DNA of 42,353 bases from a virus. The position numbers and the translations under genes were made by a program. The stretch spans positions 1 to 42,353 of the IMG/VR virus record IMGVR_UViG_3300020732_000019; one strand, given 5' to 3'. Of this stretch, positions 31,713 to 39,275 are shown piece after piece (positions within the stretch are counted from its first letter, which is position 1; each line of letters begins with the position of its first letter). The notes below the pieces were generated by a model. It was not told the DNA's origin, ran no database searches, and saw only the letters and a program-made list of their open reading frames with translations.

Positions 31713-33767
31713 TCAGCTAACGACGACAGAAAAACGACGCGGCATTATGTATTGCAAAAATTTCTGCAAAGTCAAAACGCCCGAAACCGCTTGCCCGTAC
31801 TGGTTGCCGTGGGTCGTGTCGACCGTGTACCCGGCGTTCTGGTACTGCGCAGCGAAAGTTGCGCCAAGGTCGATCAACACGACGTTCGTATCCCACGGGT
31901 TCGCGGTCTGGTAGGCGGCCACGCCGGCCAAAAGAGCCGTAACATACGCCACGTTGTAGCGCGGCGCGTACCGCAGACCAAAAGGCATGATAATGCCGAT
32001 CACGGCGGTAGGCGCGGCCGCGCGGGCGGCGGTGATGAACCCGATAATCGAAGCGGTCATGTCAGACGTCGACATGCTGTAAATCGCTTCATTCGTTCCG
32101 AAATTGACCAGAATCCCGGCCGGCGGCGTGTAAAGCGCGCCATAGCTGGAAAGCTGGCCGTTTGCATCAAGCCGCGAAACCCCGCTGTCGATTTTGTTCC
32201 ATCGGCTTGCCGCGTCGCTGTAGACGCCGCCAGATACCGAATACCACGCGGGAACGTCCCCCGCGTTGTCGCCAGCGTGCAACCAGCCCGAAAAACCGCA
32301 GGCGTCGACCCCGGTGTCGAACCCCATCTGGTCGAGCCCGCGCATGATATAATAAACGAAACTTTGAAGCGACGTGTTTGGGCCGACCCCTTCGGCGTTG
32401 CTGTCCCCCGCCAGCAAGACCCACGGGTTTGGCGCCGGCGCGGTTCCCACGGTCGACGCGCTGTCGATGATCATGCCTTGAATCTGAACGACGTTCGCTG
32501 CGTTATTCCAGCGCGCGGCGTAAGGCGAAGACCGAAGACGGACAATAATCGTGTTAACCGCGTTGGCGGTAACCCCCTGAACGGCAATATTGCCCGATGC
32601 GACCGCAATATTGTCGTAAAGAACGCCATTGATTTCATAAGAAACATAGCAACCCGACGACGACGCGGGAATTTTGATATAAGTTTGGGGCGCCGACGAA
32701 GCCAACCACGTGAACATGAACCACGCGCCGTTCACCCACGATTGCCGATACGCCGAACCGCCGCGGCCCGTGTCGCCTTTCCAGTTCCCGGGCGAGAATT
32801 TGAACCCGGCCGACGTGACCGGAATCGTTACCGCGGTCGCCGCGACATACGTAAGCGACGCGGGGTTGGTCAGGGACGACCCGTTTGTGACCGAAATCGT
32901 CTTCGAACCGTTGGTCGCCGGGGTGTAAGTGAATGTGGCGGTCTGAAAAACCGGTGTGAGCGTAACAGACGTCGGGGTGAATGTGCCGCCGCCGCCGCTG
33001 TCCGACGGGGTGACGACAATGCTTGTTCCCGAATAAATCGTATTGTTAACGCCGACCGTGAAATTGCTTGACGCCGATCCGGTCAGGCCATTGGTCGGCC
33101 CGGTCAACGTAACGGCCGTCGCTGCGGCCAAGGTGTTGTAGATTTTCAAGCGCGACACGGCCGCGCTGGTCGTCGTGGCGGTCTGATAGATGAAAATCGA
33201 CGGGTAGCCGGGGGCATTCTGCAGCGCCGGGCTACTGTCGGTAAGAGTGGCCGTGGCGCCGATTTGAGTCACACCATCGGATTGGAAAAGCGCCGCAGTA
33301 ACCGTCGTCGTGGTGCTGTTGGTCTGCACAACGCTTGTGCGCAGCATGTATGTCGTGCCGTTTGTGAGCGCGGCAAGCGCGACGATCGGATTGACAACGA
33401 CGGTGCTGCTAAGAACGGTCCCGATTTTGATTTGGCCGCTGTTCAGCACACCCGCCAGATACGCCGTAGCGTTGCCCGCCGGCCCTTGCGTGCGGTGCGC
33501 GTGCCAGATCGCCGACGCCGCGTCGCTGCCTGCCACGAAATAGGTGTCGATTTGCGTTTCGAGCGCCGGCGCACCCGTGACGCCAAGCAACGCCGTATTC
33601 CACGGTGAGCCGGCCAAAAGAGCCTGTTTAAGCTGGTTCGACGCGTTTACCGACCATTGCGAACCATAGATATCGATCCACCCGTTACCGCCGACCGCAC
33701 CGGGCGAAGCGCTCGCCGCGATAGGGCCGCCAGTCGGCGAAAAATCATTGATCAGCGTAAAAGCCAT
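31713..33767 (-). CDS. Tail spike/fibre with SGNH hydrolase domain
   Basis: 684 aa. The N-terminal 300 residues are beta-rich with Ig-like repeats (PTNGLTGSASSNFTVGVN, then FTYTPATNGSKTISVTNGSS). The C-terminal 240 residues are an SGNH/GDSL esterase: block I LLAGDSNAEG with nucleophile S456, block III FGTNEAIY with G557 and N559, block V DTTHGN with D650 and H653. Such domains on spikes deacetylate or otherwise trim capsule or O-antigen before adsorption. GGAG lies nine bases before ATG 33767, just behind the preceding stop. Confidence 0.88.
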   Translation of the reverse strand: MAFTLINDFSPTGGPIAASASPGAVGGNGWIDIYGSQWSVNASNQLKQALLAGSPWNTALLGVTGAPALETQIDTYFVAGSDAASAIWHAHRTQGPAGNATAYLAGVLNSGQIKIGTVLSSTVVVNPIVALAALTNGTTYMLRTSVVQTNSTTTTVTAALFQSDGVTQIGATATLTDSSPALQNAPGYPSIFIYQTATTTSAAVSRLKIYNTLAAATAVTLTGPTNGLTGSASSNFTVGVNNTIYSGTSIVVTPSDSGGGGTFTPTSVTLTPVFQTATFTYTPATNGSKTISVTNGSSLTNPASLTYVAATAVTIPVTSAGFKFSPGNWKGDTGRGGSAYRQSWVNGAWFMFTWLASSAPQTYIKIPASSSGCYVSYEINGVLYDNIAVASGNIAVQGVTANAVNTIIVRLRSSPYAARWNNAANVVQIQGMIIDSASTVGTAPAPNPWVLLAGDSNAEGVGPNTSLQSFVYYIMRGLDQMGFDTGVDACGFSGWLHAGDNAGDVPAWYSVSGGVYSDAASRWNKIDSGVSRLDANGQLSSYGALYTPPAGILVNFGTNEAIYSMSTSDMTASIIGFITAARAAAPTAVIGIIMPFGLRYAPRYNVAYVTALLAGVAAYQTANPWDTNVVLIDLGATFAAQYQNAGYTVDTTHGNQYGQAVSGVLTLQKFLQYIMPRRFSVVVS

Positions 33768-33773
33768 GGCGCG

Positions 33774-34409
33774 CTACTCCGGGAAAACAGGCGAGGGGCA
33801 AGGAAACGAAAACGTCGTCGTCGTCTGGCCGGCGGGTATTGTCCCCACGCCGCGCGGCAACTGCCCGTTAAAATCCGACGGCGAAACGGAAACCGGACTC
33901 CAAGGCGACGGGTTCACGGCCCACCCGAACGACACCGGTTTTGAAAGGTCTGAAATGGTCCGGGTCGCGGTGAATTTATAGGTCTTCGTCGCGCTGTTGT
34001 AGCCCGCGCTTTTCAAGACGACAGCGGCGATCCCGGCGTTATTCTGGATTGACAGGACCGCTTGCGCGGCCGCTTGAACGGCCGCCGCGAACGCTGGGTC
34101 GGAAAATTGCAGCGCGGTCAAATCCGACGCGCTCGCCACGAAAGATATCTCGAAAGTGCCGGTGAAACTGACCGCGCCGCCGCCGTTCGACGAATACCTC
34201 GGAACCCGGGTCAGTTGCCCGGTCGCGGCAACCCATATACCGGTTCCCGTTTCATAATCGCCGTCTTGCTGGATCGAATAGCTATAGGTGCTCCCGTCGG
34301 TCAAAGATTCGGTGCCGCGGTAACCGAACGACGCGGCGCCAAGAGTGAACGCCACATCCGACGCGTTCGTAACCAGCACTTTGGTAAGATCGACAAGGGT
34401 CGAATACAT
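33774..34409 (-). CDS. Virion adhesin/fibre-associated protein
   Basis: 211 aa. The N-terminal domain (about 10-95) contains SIQQDGDYETGTGIWVAA and LTRVPRYSSNGGGAVSFTGT, a fold widespread in phage tail and head fibre proteins that ends in a TLTR-VVxSSNGGxxVxF motif. The rest contains an Ala-rich helix and a beta domain. AGGGGCG precedes ATG 34409. It lies upstream of the SGNH spike, so the two may form one adsorption apparatus. Confidence 0.78.
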   Translation of the reverse strand: MYSTLVDLTKVLVTNASDVAFTLGAASFGYRGTESLTDGSTYSYSIQQDGDYETGTGIWVAATGQLTRVPRYSSNGGGAVSFTGTFEISFVASASDLTALQFSDPAFAAAVQAAAQAVLSIQNNAGIAAVVLKSAGYNSATKTYKFTATRTISDLSKPVSFGWAVNPSPWSPVSVSPSDFNGQLPRGVGTIPAGQTTTTFSFPCPSPVFPE

Positions 34410-34483
34410 CGGACGCCCCTAGGGTTGTTCGGGCGGCATGATACGGCACGCCGCGCGGGGGCGCAAGGTAGCGGGGCTGCCGG

Positions 34484-34750
34484 TCACCCGCCCGGCAAAA
34501 ACATAGCGAGAATCGCGGGATAATTCTTCGGTTCGGTCTGGTCGTCGACAAGGCCGGTCGCTTTGAGCAACACCACGATTTTTTCGTACGTGTCGATTTC
34601 TTCGTTCGGCTGGCCGTCGAAGCCATGCCGTTCGAACCCCGCAAGGCGATCAAGCGCGTCCAGCAACCAGATTGCGTGATCGCCCGACGGCCCTAGGTTC
34701 TTGGCGCGCAAACCCTCAAGCCAATCGCGCACGTCGGTTTCAGTCGTCAT
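34484..34750 (-). CDS. Uncharacterised small protein, 88 aa
   Basis: ATG 34750 with GGTGGG upstream; an ORF extending to 34801 lies within the preceding gene. The product is helical and acidic (TETDVRDWLEGLRAKNLGPS, then DALDRLAGFERHGFDGQPNE) and ends with a short Pro/Gly tail. It belongs to the four-gene operon starting at 35193 under the operator at 35234. No family recognised. Confidence 0.75.
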   Translation of the reverse strand: MTTETDVRDWLEGLRAKNLGPSGDHAIWLLDALDRLAGFERHGFDGQPNEEIDTYEKIVVLLKATGLVDDQTEPKNYPAILAMFLPGG

Positions 34751-34928
34751 CCGACCCACCCCTACATTCGCGGGGCTTTCCCGCTTTTTCCCACGCGGCA
34801 ACCGCCTCTAGCCAAGATTCCGCTTCGTCAATTTGAGCGCGGCAAATTTCGCTTTCCGCGTTGATTTGAGCGTCGGTCATGGCGTTGAAATCGGCCGCGT
34901 ATTGTTTCCACGATTCGTCCTGTTTCAC
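34740..34928 (-). CDS. Uncharacterised small acidic protein, 62 aa
   Basis: GTG 34928 overlaps the upstream stop as GTGA and has GAGAGGAA eight bases upstream; the longer frame to 34970 lies inside the upstream gene. All-helical and acidic (TDAQINAESEICRAQIDEAE, then SWLEAVAAWEKAGKP), ending DDD. Function unknown. Confidence 0.75.
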   Translation of the reverse strand: MKQDESWKQYAADFNAMTDAQINAESEICRAQIDEAESWLEAVAAWEKAGKPRECRGGSDDD

Positions 34929-35080
34929 GGGTGTTCCTCTCCCACGTCCCACCGCGCTCCGCAGGAACACGCCATTTCGTCGCCTTCGCGCCGCGGGGTG
35001 TGCCGCTGGCGGGCCGACACGGGCACGCGCGGGGCCCCGGGGGCGTAAGCGCTGCGCGACGGGCGGTGTCGAACGGGCAT
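34925..35080 (-). CDS. 51-aa protein with C-terminal Cys motif
   Basis: ATG 35080 shares its A with the preceding stop (TGATG), so it is probably translated by re-initiation; no separate ribosome site is seen. The N-terminus is Arg/Pro-rich, and the end DEMACSCGARWDVGEEHP contains a CxC knuckle with Trp, a pattern of tiny phage zinc-finger-like proteins. Coupled by GTGA overlap to the next gene. Function unknown. Confidence 0.6.
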   Translation of the reverse strand: MPVRHRPSRSAYAPGAPRVPVSARQRHTPRREGDEMACSCGARWDVGEEHP

Positions 35081-35193
35081 CACATGCACAGCCCGAAACC
35101 GACCAGAAAGGCGATCACAATAAACCATAGCAGCAAAGCGAGCGGGAACGCGACGGCGACGCCGGCCCAAAAGCGCAAATCAACGTCTGGCAT
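35080..35193 (-). CDS. 37-aa single-helix membrane protein
   Basis: A very short gene: ATG 35193 with GGGAG six bases upstream, stop at 35080-35082. It has one long hydrophobic segment (residues 9-37: AGVAVAFPLALLLWFIVIAF and on) after the acidic start MPDVDLRF. It is the first gene after the operator-promoter at 35224-35252, with a leader of about 24 nt. Membrane peptide of unknown role (lysis control, superinfection exclusion or a toxin-like function are possible, none supported by sequence). Confidence 0.65.
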   Translation of the reverse strand: MPDVDLRFWAGVAVAFPLALLLWFIVIAFLVGFGLCM

Positions 35194-35223
35194 TGCCGAC
35201 TCCCATGGTTGCAATGGGCGCCA

Positions 35224-35253
35224 CGCTAACGGCTATTGACCGTGGCGTCAATC
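35224..35253 (-). promoter_or_regulatory. Operator-promoter 6 at the end of the small terminase gene
   Basis: On the + strand TATTGAC-CGTGGC-GTCAATC (35234-35253). On the minus strand -35 TTGACG (35251-35246) and, 16 bp on, a -10 candidate TTAGCG (35229-35224), weak against TATAAT. The palindrome overlaps the terminase stop codon (35248-35250). It should drive the four small genes ending at 34484. Confidence 0.65.
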
Positions 35254-35721
35254 GCCTTTCATCAGCGCTTCGTAAGCCCGTTGCGCTTCGATTGGGTCGT
35301 CGCTGATAGGAATGGCCACCGTCGCGGTTTTCTGTTCCACCTGCAGCTTTTCGCCGTATTTTTTCGGGTGCCATTTGGCGAGTAGCTTAAGGCGGGTTTC
35401 GACGCGCAATTTCGACCGGGCGATATGTTCCTTGTCGAGCGCTTCGTATGCCTCGCCAGTGCGCCGGTTGACCTTTTCGACATAGTCGTTCGTGCCGTCG
35501 TCGGCGATCGACAAGCATTCATTCGCCAGCACGTCGAACCCGATTTCGCGCGCGCGTTCCATCATGTCGCGAAACTTGGGGTTCGCCGCGATCCGCGAAT
35601 AAATGGTCGTTATCGGGATATCGAACGCGCGACAGGCATCGATAAGCGTCGTGCCGGCCGACACCATGTCGGCAATCGTCATCGCTTCGAACGTGTCGCC
35701 ATAGTCGGGCTTGTCGGTCAT
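35248..35721 (-). CDS. terS: Terminase small subunit (Sf6-type)
   Basis: 157 aa from ATG 35721. An N-terminal HTH-like part (FEAMTIADMVSAGTTLIDAC, then RAFDIPITTIYSRIAANPKF) is followed by an oligomerisation region with ECLSIADDGTNDYVEKVNRR and ARSKLRVETRLKLLAKWHPKKYG split as two neighbouring blocks, the hallmark of Sf6/YfdP-type small terminases that bind the packaging site. No Shine-Dalgarno precedes the ATG; TTGACC, an 18-bp gap and TATTCT (35733-35728) end seven bases before it, which suggests a leaderless transcript. A longer ORF to 35874 exists but has no ribosome site. Confidence 0.85.
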   Translation of the reverse strand: MTDKPDYGDTFEAMTIADMVSAGTTLIDACRAFDIPITTIYSRIAANPKFRDMMERAREIGFDVLANECLSIADDGTNDYVEKVNRRTGEAYEALDKEHIARSKLRVETRLKLLAKWHPKKYGEKLQVEQKTATVAIPISDDPIEAQRAYEALMKGD

Positions 35722-35727
35722 GGGGGC

Positions 35728-35757
35728 AGAATACCCCGCCGGCGTCGTCGCGGTCAA
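35728..35757 (-). promoter_or_regulatory. Candidate promoter for the small terminase, possibly leaderless
   Basis: On the minus strand TTGACC is followed after 18 bp by TATTCT (35733-35728). The -10 ends seven bases before the ATG at 35721, so transcription would start near the A of the ATG. The TATTCT box is the same as in the cassette C promoters, but no palindrome is present. Confidence 0.45.
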
Positions 35758-35954
35758 GCCGGCCGCCTGCATCGCCGTTCGTCGCGCGAAGCGAACGAGG
35801 CGATCGAACGCGACCCCCGCCAACCCGCACTGCCCGGCCCACATCAACCGCACGAACAACACCGACCGGGCCAAACCGTGCCGCGCCGATCGCTAAAATA
35901 CCGCACACACAACCCACACACAAAAGGTCTCGAAGGTGTGTAAACCCTAAACTA

Positions 35955-35983
35955 TTGAAAAATCTATTAGAATCTTCTAAATA
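35955..35983 (+). promoter_or_regulatory. Candidate rightward sigma-70 promoter
   Basis: TTGAAA (35955-35960), 17-bp spacer, TAAATA (35978-35983). The dyad TTAGAA-TC-TTCTAA (35967-35980) overlaps the spacer and -10. It would transcribe through the repeats toward the homing endonuclease gene. Confidence 0.5.
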
Positions 35984-36007
35984 CACACAATACACACAAT
36001 ACACACA
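35981..36007. repeat. Three tandem 9-bp repeats ATACACACA
   Basis: Three perfect head-to-tail copies (35981-35989, 35990-35998, 35999-36007), an iteron-like array in the AT-rich intergenic region between the small terminase and the homing endonuclease. Confidence 0.85.
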
Positions 36008-36233
36008 TATTTCGCAATACCTTTCGCATATGAAAAATTCAAAAGGCACTACGCCACACCCCCTACCGCCCTAGCAACCGAAACAGGGTGTGTCTGTGTG
36101 TGTAGTGTGTAGGCCCTAACATTTCAACGACTTACGGCGCACACGCTACACACAAACCGCGCCCCTTGCGCCCGATCGATCAAAATGCAAAACTAGGTTC
36201 CTAGCGATTCGTTTTTAACGAAGGGAAATATCC

Positions 36234-36797
36234 GTGCATTTTGAAAATATCTTAGACCCAAAAAATCCGTATGCGGTCTATTTCCACCGCTGCGAAGGCC
36301 GGATATTTTACATCGGAAGCGGCGCGCTTGCCCGGGCGTTCGATCACGGCGACCAGCGCCGCAATATTGTCTGGAATAGATTTGTCGCCGGCCGGCTGGT
36401 GTCGGTGTCTATTTGGGCTTTTTACCCGAACCGCGCCGAAGCACGGGCCGAAGAATATGCGCAGATTGCCCGGTTCAGACCCGTTGCAAATAGCAGCGTC
36501 GACACTGAACCCGAATGGTCGCCGTTCGAGTTGGACGGTTGGCATTGCGCCCGCTCGCTGTCCTATGACACCCGCGTATGGGCGTGGCCGTCGCGCCGGT
36601 CGTTCGACACGGTCGGCGAAGCGGCACGCGCGCTAGGCGTAAGCCCGTCGGCCGTCTGCAATTCGATCAGCGGTCGGTTTCCGATCGTGGCTGGGTTGCG
36701 TTTCGCGCGGTTCAAGCGGGGCGATCACGGGGCAAACGAATTTTGCGAATGGGCACGCCGGTTGGATCAAGACGGCGGTTTCCCACCGGCGACCTAG
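36234..36797 (+). CDS. Free-standing GIY-YIG homing endonuclease with NUMOD-like C-terminus
   Basis: 187 aa from GTG 36234 with AAGGGAA six bases upstream. The catalytic domain has the GIY equivalent AVYFHR (14-19), FYIGSG (25-30), R34 in ARAFDHG and a metal-binding Glu at 73/74 (RAEEYAQI). The C-terminal segment SFDTVGEAARALGVSPSAVC (about 123-142) followed by an aromatic end fits a NUMOD1-type DNA-binding helix. Such enzymes cut phage genomes lacking the gene and spread themselves or neighbouring markers. It lies between the CA/GT repeat region and the primase gene, facing the primase convergently. A short hairpin touches its ribosome site, so translation may be restrained. Confidence 0.85.
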   Translation: MHFENILDPKNPYAVYFHRCEGRIFYIGSGALARAFDHGDQRRNIVWNRFVAGRLVSVSIWAFYPNRAEARAEEYAQIARFRPVANSSVDTEPEWSPFELDGWHCARSLSYDTRVWAWPSRRSFDTVGEAARALGVSPSAVCNSISGRFPIVAGLRFARFKRGDHGANEFCEWARRLDQDGGFPPAT

Positions 36798-36804
36798 CCG
36801 CAAA

Positions 36805-39177
36805 TTAGCCGCGCGGCGGAAACGGGAGCACGTTGCCGGGCATATCTGGCCGCATCCCGGTCATGGCCGCTTGAACGCCAGCTTTAATATCGTTTGGGTC
36901 GACCAAAGCGAGCAATGACGAACCGCGGCGAAAATAAAGAACAGGCTTCGTTCCATCCGGCAACGGGTTGTTCGGCCGGCCGCGCTGCGGTTCGTAGACC
37001 GGGTGGCGCACGTAACCCAGCGATTCCATGATCCGGGCGTACCGCTGCGGGACTATCTGTTTGCGCAACCGGTCGAACAAGCCGCGCAGCGCAAGCGACG
37101 TGACAACGCCGCCCGTGAACCCGGGCTGGCCCGATTCGATCGCTTCGAGAATTTCTTGTTCGACCAGACCCAGCGATTCGCCGATCGCTTCGGCCGTGCT
37201 GGTCGTGCGCGGCGCGCGGTGCAAATCCTGCGCGGGGTCAAAAGCGGCCTGCAGCGGCATCGTGCGCAGAAAGTGCGTGACGACGGCATAGCCGCCCGCG
37301 TCAAGCCAACGATACAGCGCAGGCATATAGTCACCGCCCATGCCGTCGCGCACGATATCCGCATAAGTCTGTTGCGCGGTGTAGAACACGGCAAAGCGCC
37401 GTTCGTCGTCGTCGATCGGGCAGGCGTCGCGGTGATTGGTCAGCATCATGCCGTTAGCGCGGTTGTCGGCCGTGCGCTGCGCTTTGCCTTTGCCTTCGAC
37501 AGCGATTCGCCGATCGGTAATCGTGTCTTTCATCGCTTCGACAAAATCCCGCTTGCCTTCGCTGGATTTGATTTCTTCGAAGCCTAAAAACAGTTTTCCG
37601 AAAATCCATTCGTTGAATTGGTTGCCGGTCTTTACCAGCGCGTCGGCGCGTACCCGGTGCGTGTAACGCTCGCCGATCGCGCGTTCGACCGCGGTCATTA
37701 TCAGCGATTTGCCGTTGCCTTTGGCGCCTTGGATCACAGGCCACCAAAACATTTTGCGCCCCGGGTTCTGAACGACGCTTGCGCACCAATGCAAGAGCAA
37801 GTCGGCGTCGTTCCCGTGGGGCAAGAGCCGGCGCACGTGGTTGATAAAAGGCGAAGCGTCGCCGGGCAGACTTTCAACCGCGATCGGTTCGTAACTGTTC
37901 AGGTACGGCACGCCTTCGATAAGCACGATCGAACACGGCGGGCATTCGGGGCGAAAACATAGGTCGGCGACGATCGGGCATTTCCAGCCGGGAGATTGCC
38001 TGAACGCATCCCACGCCGACCGGGTCTTTTTCGACATTTCGACATCGACCGGGAATTGAAAGCCCCCAAAAAGCGTATCGAACCCGGTCGGGGTTAGCAG
38101 GCCCCGGCCGCGCACATAGACCCGGTCGAGCGCTTCGACGAAATAGCAGTCGGCGAAAAATTCGGCTTGAGATTCGACCCACACGGTTTGCCCGCGGGTG
38201 AACGCGCGTAGGTGTTCGATCGGCGGCGGCGGTGGTCCCGGTCGATCAGCACCAACCGACGAAACCAGCGGATTTACGGGCCCGCGCACGCCTAATGCTT
38301 GCTCCGGTGTGACCGGCGCGTCCGCCGCGCGTGGCGACGCTAGGCCAGCTTCCCACCCGCGCTCTAGCGTGCCGGTCGCCTTCGCTTCGTCGGACACGCC
38401 AAGCACGGCAAGCGCCTCGTGCAAAGCGTCGATTGCTTCGTCGCTGCGGATTTCCCCACCGGCGACAAGCTGCGCGATCGCGAACGCCGACAAGTTGATT
38501 TGGTTGTTCACTTCGCCGTGCTGCGCGGCGATCAGGCGCCCGATTTCATCGCTAAGAGCGGCACGGCCGTAATCGCTGGTCTGTTCAGCTTCCCGCGCTG
38601 GTGCCGCTGGTCTGGTCGCTTCGGGCGGCGCCATAAGGGCAAGCAACCAGCCGGGGGCCGGAGCGACGGGCGCGTCGCGTTCGATCGTATACCAGCCGGC
38701 CACTTTGCCCTTGGCCGCTTCGTCGACCGTCGGGTGATAAAACGACCCGGGCGCCACCACGAACCCGCCGTCGCCGCGCAAATCCCAACCGTCGACGCCT
38801 ATGCCGTCAAGCGGGATTGTCCATTTGCGGCCCGCGCGGTTCGACACGTGCCAGCCGGGGTGCTGCAGGTATATATGGAAACCGCGCGGGGTGCGCACGA
38901 CCAGCGTATCGGGCAGGCCGGCGGCCATGGCCAGCGCGTAAGCAATTTCGGTGTCGCAATCGAGCACCACGACGCCCGACACGATCCCGGTCGCAACCCC
39001 GGTGTTTGTGTTCGACCAGCCGCGCCAGATCGCCACTTGTTCGGGCGTTGCGCGCGCGGTCTGGTACGGCATCCAATCAATCGCGGGGTGCTTCGAACGC
39101 GGGTGCAACGGGAAAAGGCTAAACCCCCGATCGAGTAGAGTCCAAGGGTCGTTCGACGGTTCGCCGCTGGTTTCCAT
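36805..39177 (-). CDS. Bifunctional primase-polymerase / helicase (D5-like)
   Basis: 790 aa, replication initiator. Residues 10-185 are an archaeo-eukaryotic prim-pol domain: VVLDCDTE with D73, D75 and E77, and TPRGFHIYLQ with H101. The centre is a linker; the C-terminal part is an SF3/D5-type helicase: Walker A GAKGNGKS (484-491), LFLGFEEI (529-536), a conserved Asn in LTNH and an Arg-rich segment (PIDDDERRFAVF). With the family A polymerase it forms a near-complete replisome. ATG 39177 has AAGGAAAA upstream; the TetR-like gene lies 98 bp upstream on the same strand. The GIY-YIG gene ends 7 bp from its stop. Confidence 0.93.
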   Translation of the reverse strand: METSGEPSNDPWTLLDRGFSLFPLHPRSKHPAIDWMPYQTARATPEQVAIWRGWSNTNTGVATGIVSGVVVLDCDTEIAYALAMAAGLPDTLVVRTPRGFHIYLQHPGWHVSNRAGRKWTIPLDGIGVDGWDLRGDGGFVVAPGSFYHPTVDEAAKGKVAGWYTIERDAPVAPAPGWLLALMAPPEATRPAAPAREAEQTSDYGRAALSDEIGRLIAAQHGEVNNQINLSAFAIAQLVAGGEIRSDEAIDALHEALAVLGVSDEAKATGTLERGWEAGLASPRAADAPVTPEQALGVRGPVNPLVSSVGADRPGPPPPPIEHLRAFTRGQTVWVESQAEFFADCYFVEALDRVYVRGRGLLTPTGFDTLFGGFQFPVDVEMSKKTRSAWDAFRQSPGWKCPIVADLCFRPECPPCSIVLIEGVPYLNSYEPIAVESLPGDASPFINHVRRLLPHGNDADLLLHWCASVVQNPGRKMFWWPVIQGAKGNGKSLIMTAVERAIGERYTHRVRADALVKTGNQFNEWIFGKLFLGFEEIKSSEGKRDFVEAMKDTITDRRIAVEGKGKAQRTADNRANGMMLTNHRDACPIDDDERRFAVFYTAQQTYADIVRDGMGGDYMPALYRWLDAGGYAVVTHFLRTMPLQAAFDPAQDLHRAPRTTSTAEAIGESLGLVEQEILEAIESGQPGFTGGVVTSLALRGLFDRLRKQIVPQRYARIMESLGYVRHPVYEPQRGRPNNPLPDGTKPVLYFRRGSSLLALVDPNDIKAGVQAAMTGMRPDMPGNVLPFPPRG

Positions 39178-39241
39178 GGCGTTTCAGTTTTCCTTGCGAT
39201 ATCGGTATCGGGCCGTCGCGTTGTCTCCCGGCGTTGTCGGC

Positions 39242-39275
39242 CGGCCCGGGTGTTGGGGGTGCCTGCCCCGGGCCG
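39242..39275 (-). terminator. GC hairpin after the TetR-like gene
   Basis: CGGCCCGGG (39242-39250) and CCCGGGCCG (39267-39275) form a 9-bp stem with a 16-base loop directly behind the TetR-like stop codon. No U tract, so it may be an intercistronic stability element or weak terminator before the primase gene. Confidence 0.5.

Larger units (their letters stand above)
35875..36233. other. AT-rich intergenic region with CA/GT repeats, candidate origin or packaging site
   Basis: No convincing gene. Contents: a CA tract (35904-35925), a dyad TTAGAA-TC-TTCTAA (35967-35980), three perfect tandem copies of ATACACACA (35981-36007), a GT tract (36087-36110), a further CA tract (36139-36155), a dyad CTAGG-TT-CCTAG (36193-36204) and a hairpin TTCGTT-TTT-AACGAA (36208-36222) against the next ribosome site. 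The CA and GT tracts are complementary and could pair. Iterons, AT-richness and the nearby replication and terminase genes suit an origin or pac/cos site. Confidence 0.6.

Noticed and set aside
31554-33071. 505-codon ORF on the + strand opposite the spike gene, and similar long antisense ORFs (5534-6706, 15059-16120, 18590-19936, 20216-21424, 30047-30925)
   Set aside because: They mirror strong structural genes, are Arg-rich with no recognisable domain, lack credible ribosome sites, and are expected from codon bias in GC-rich DNA.
35519-36049. 176-codon minus-strand ORF through the terS gene and the CA/GT repeats
   Set aside because: Different frame from terS, composition follows the repeats (Cys/Val/Tyr runs), no ribosome site.
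35904-36155. CA/GT repeats as a CRISPR array
   Set aside because: The repeats are short simple-sequence tracts without unique spacers of constant length.
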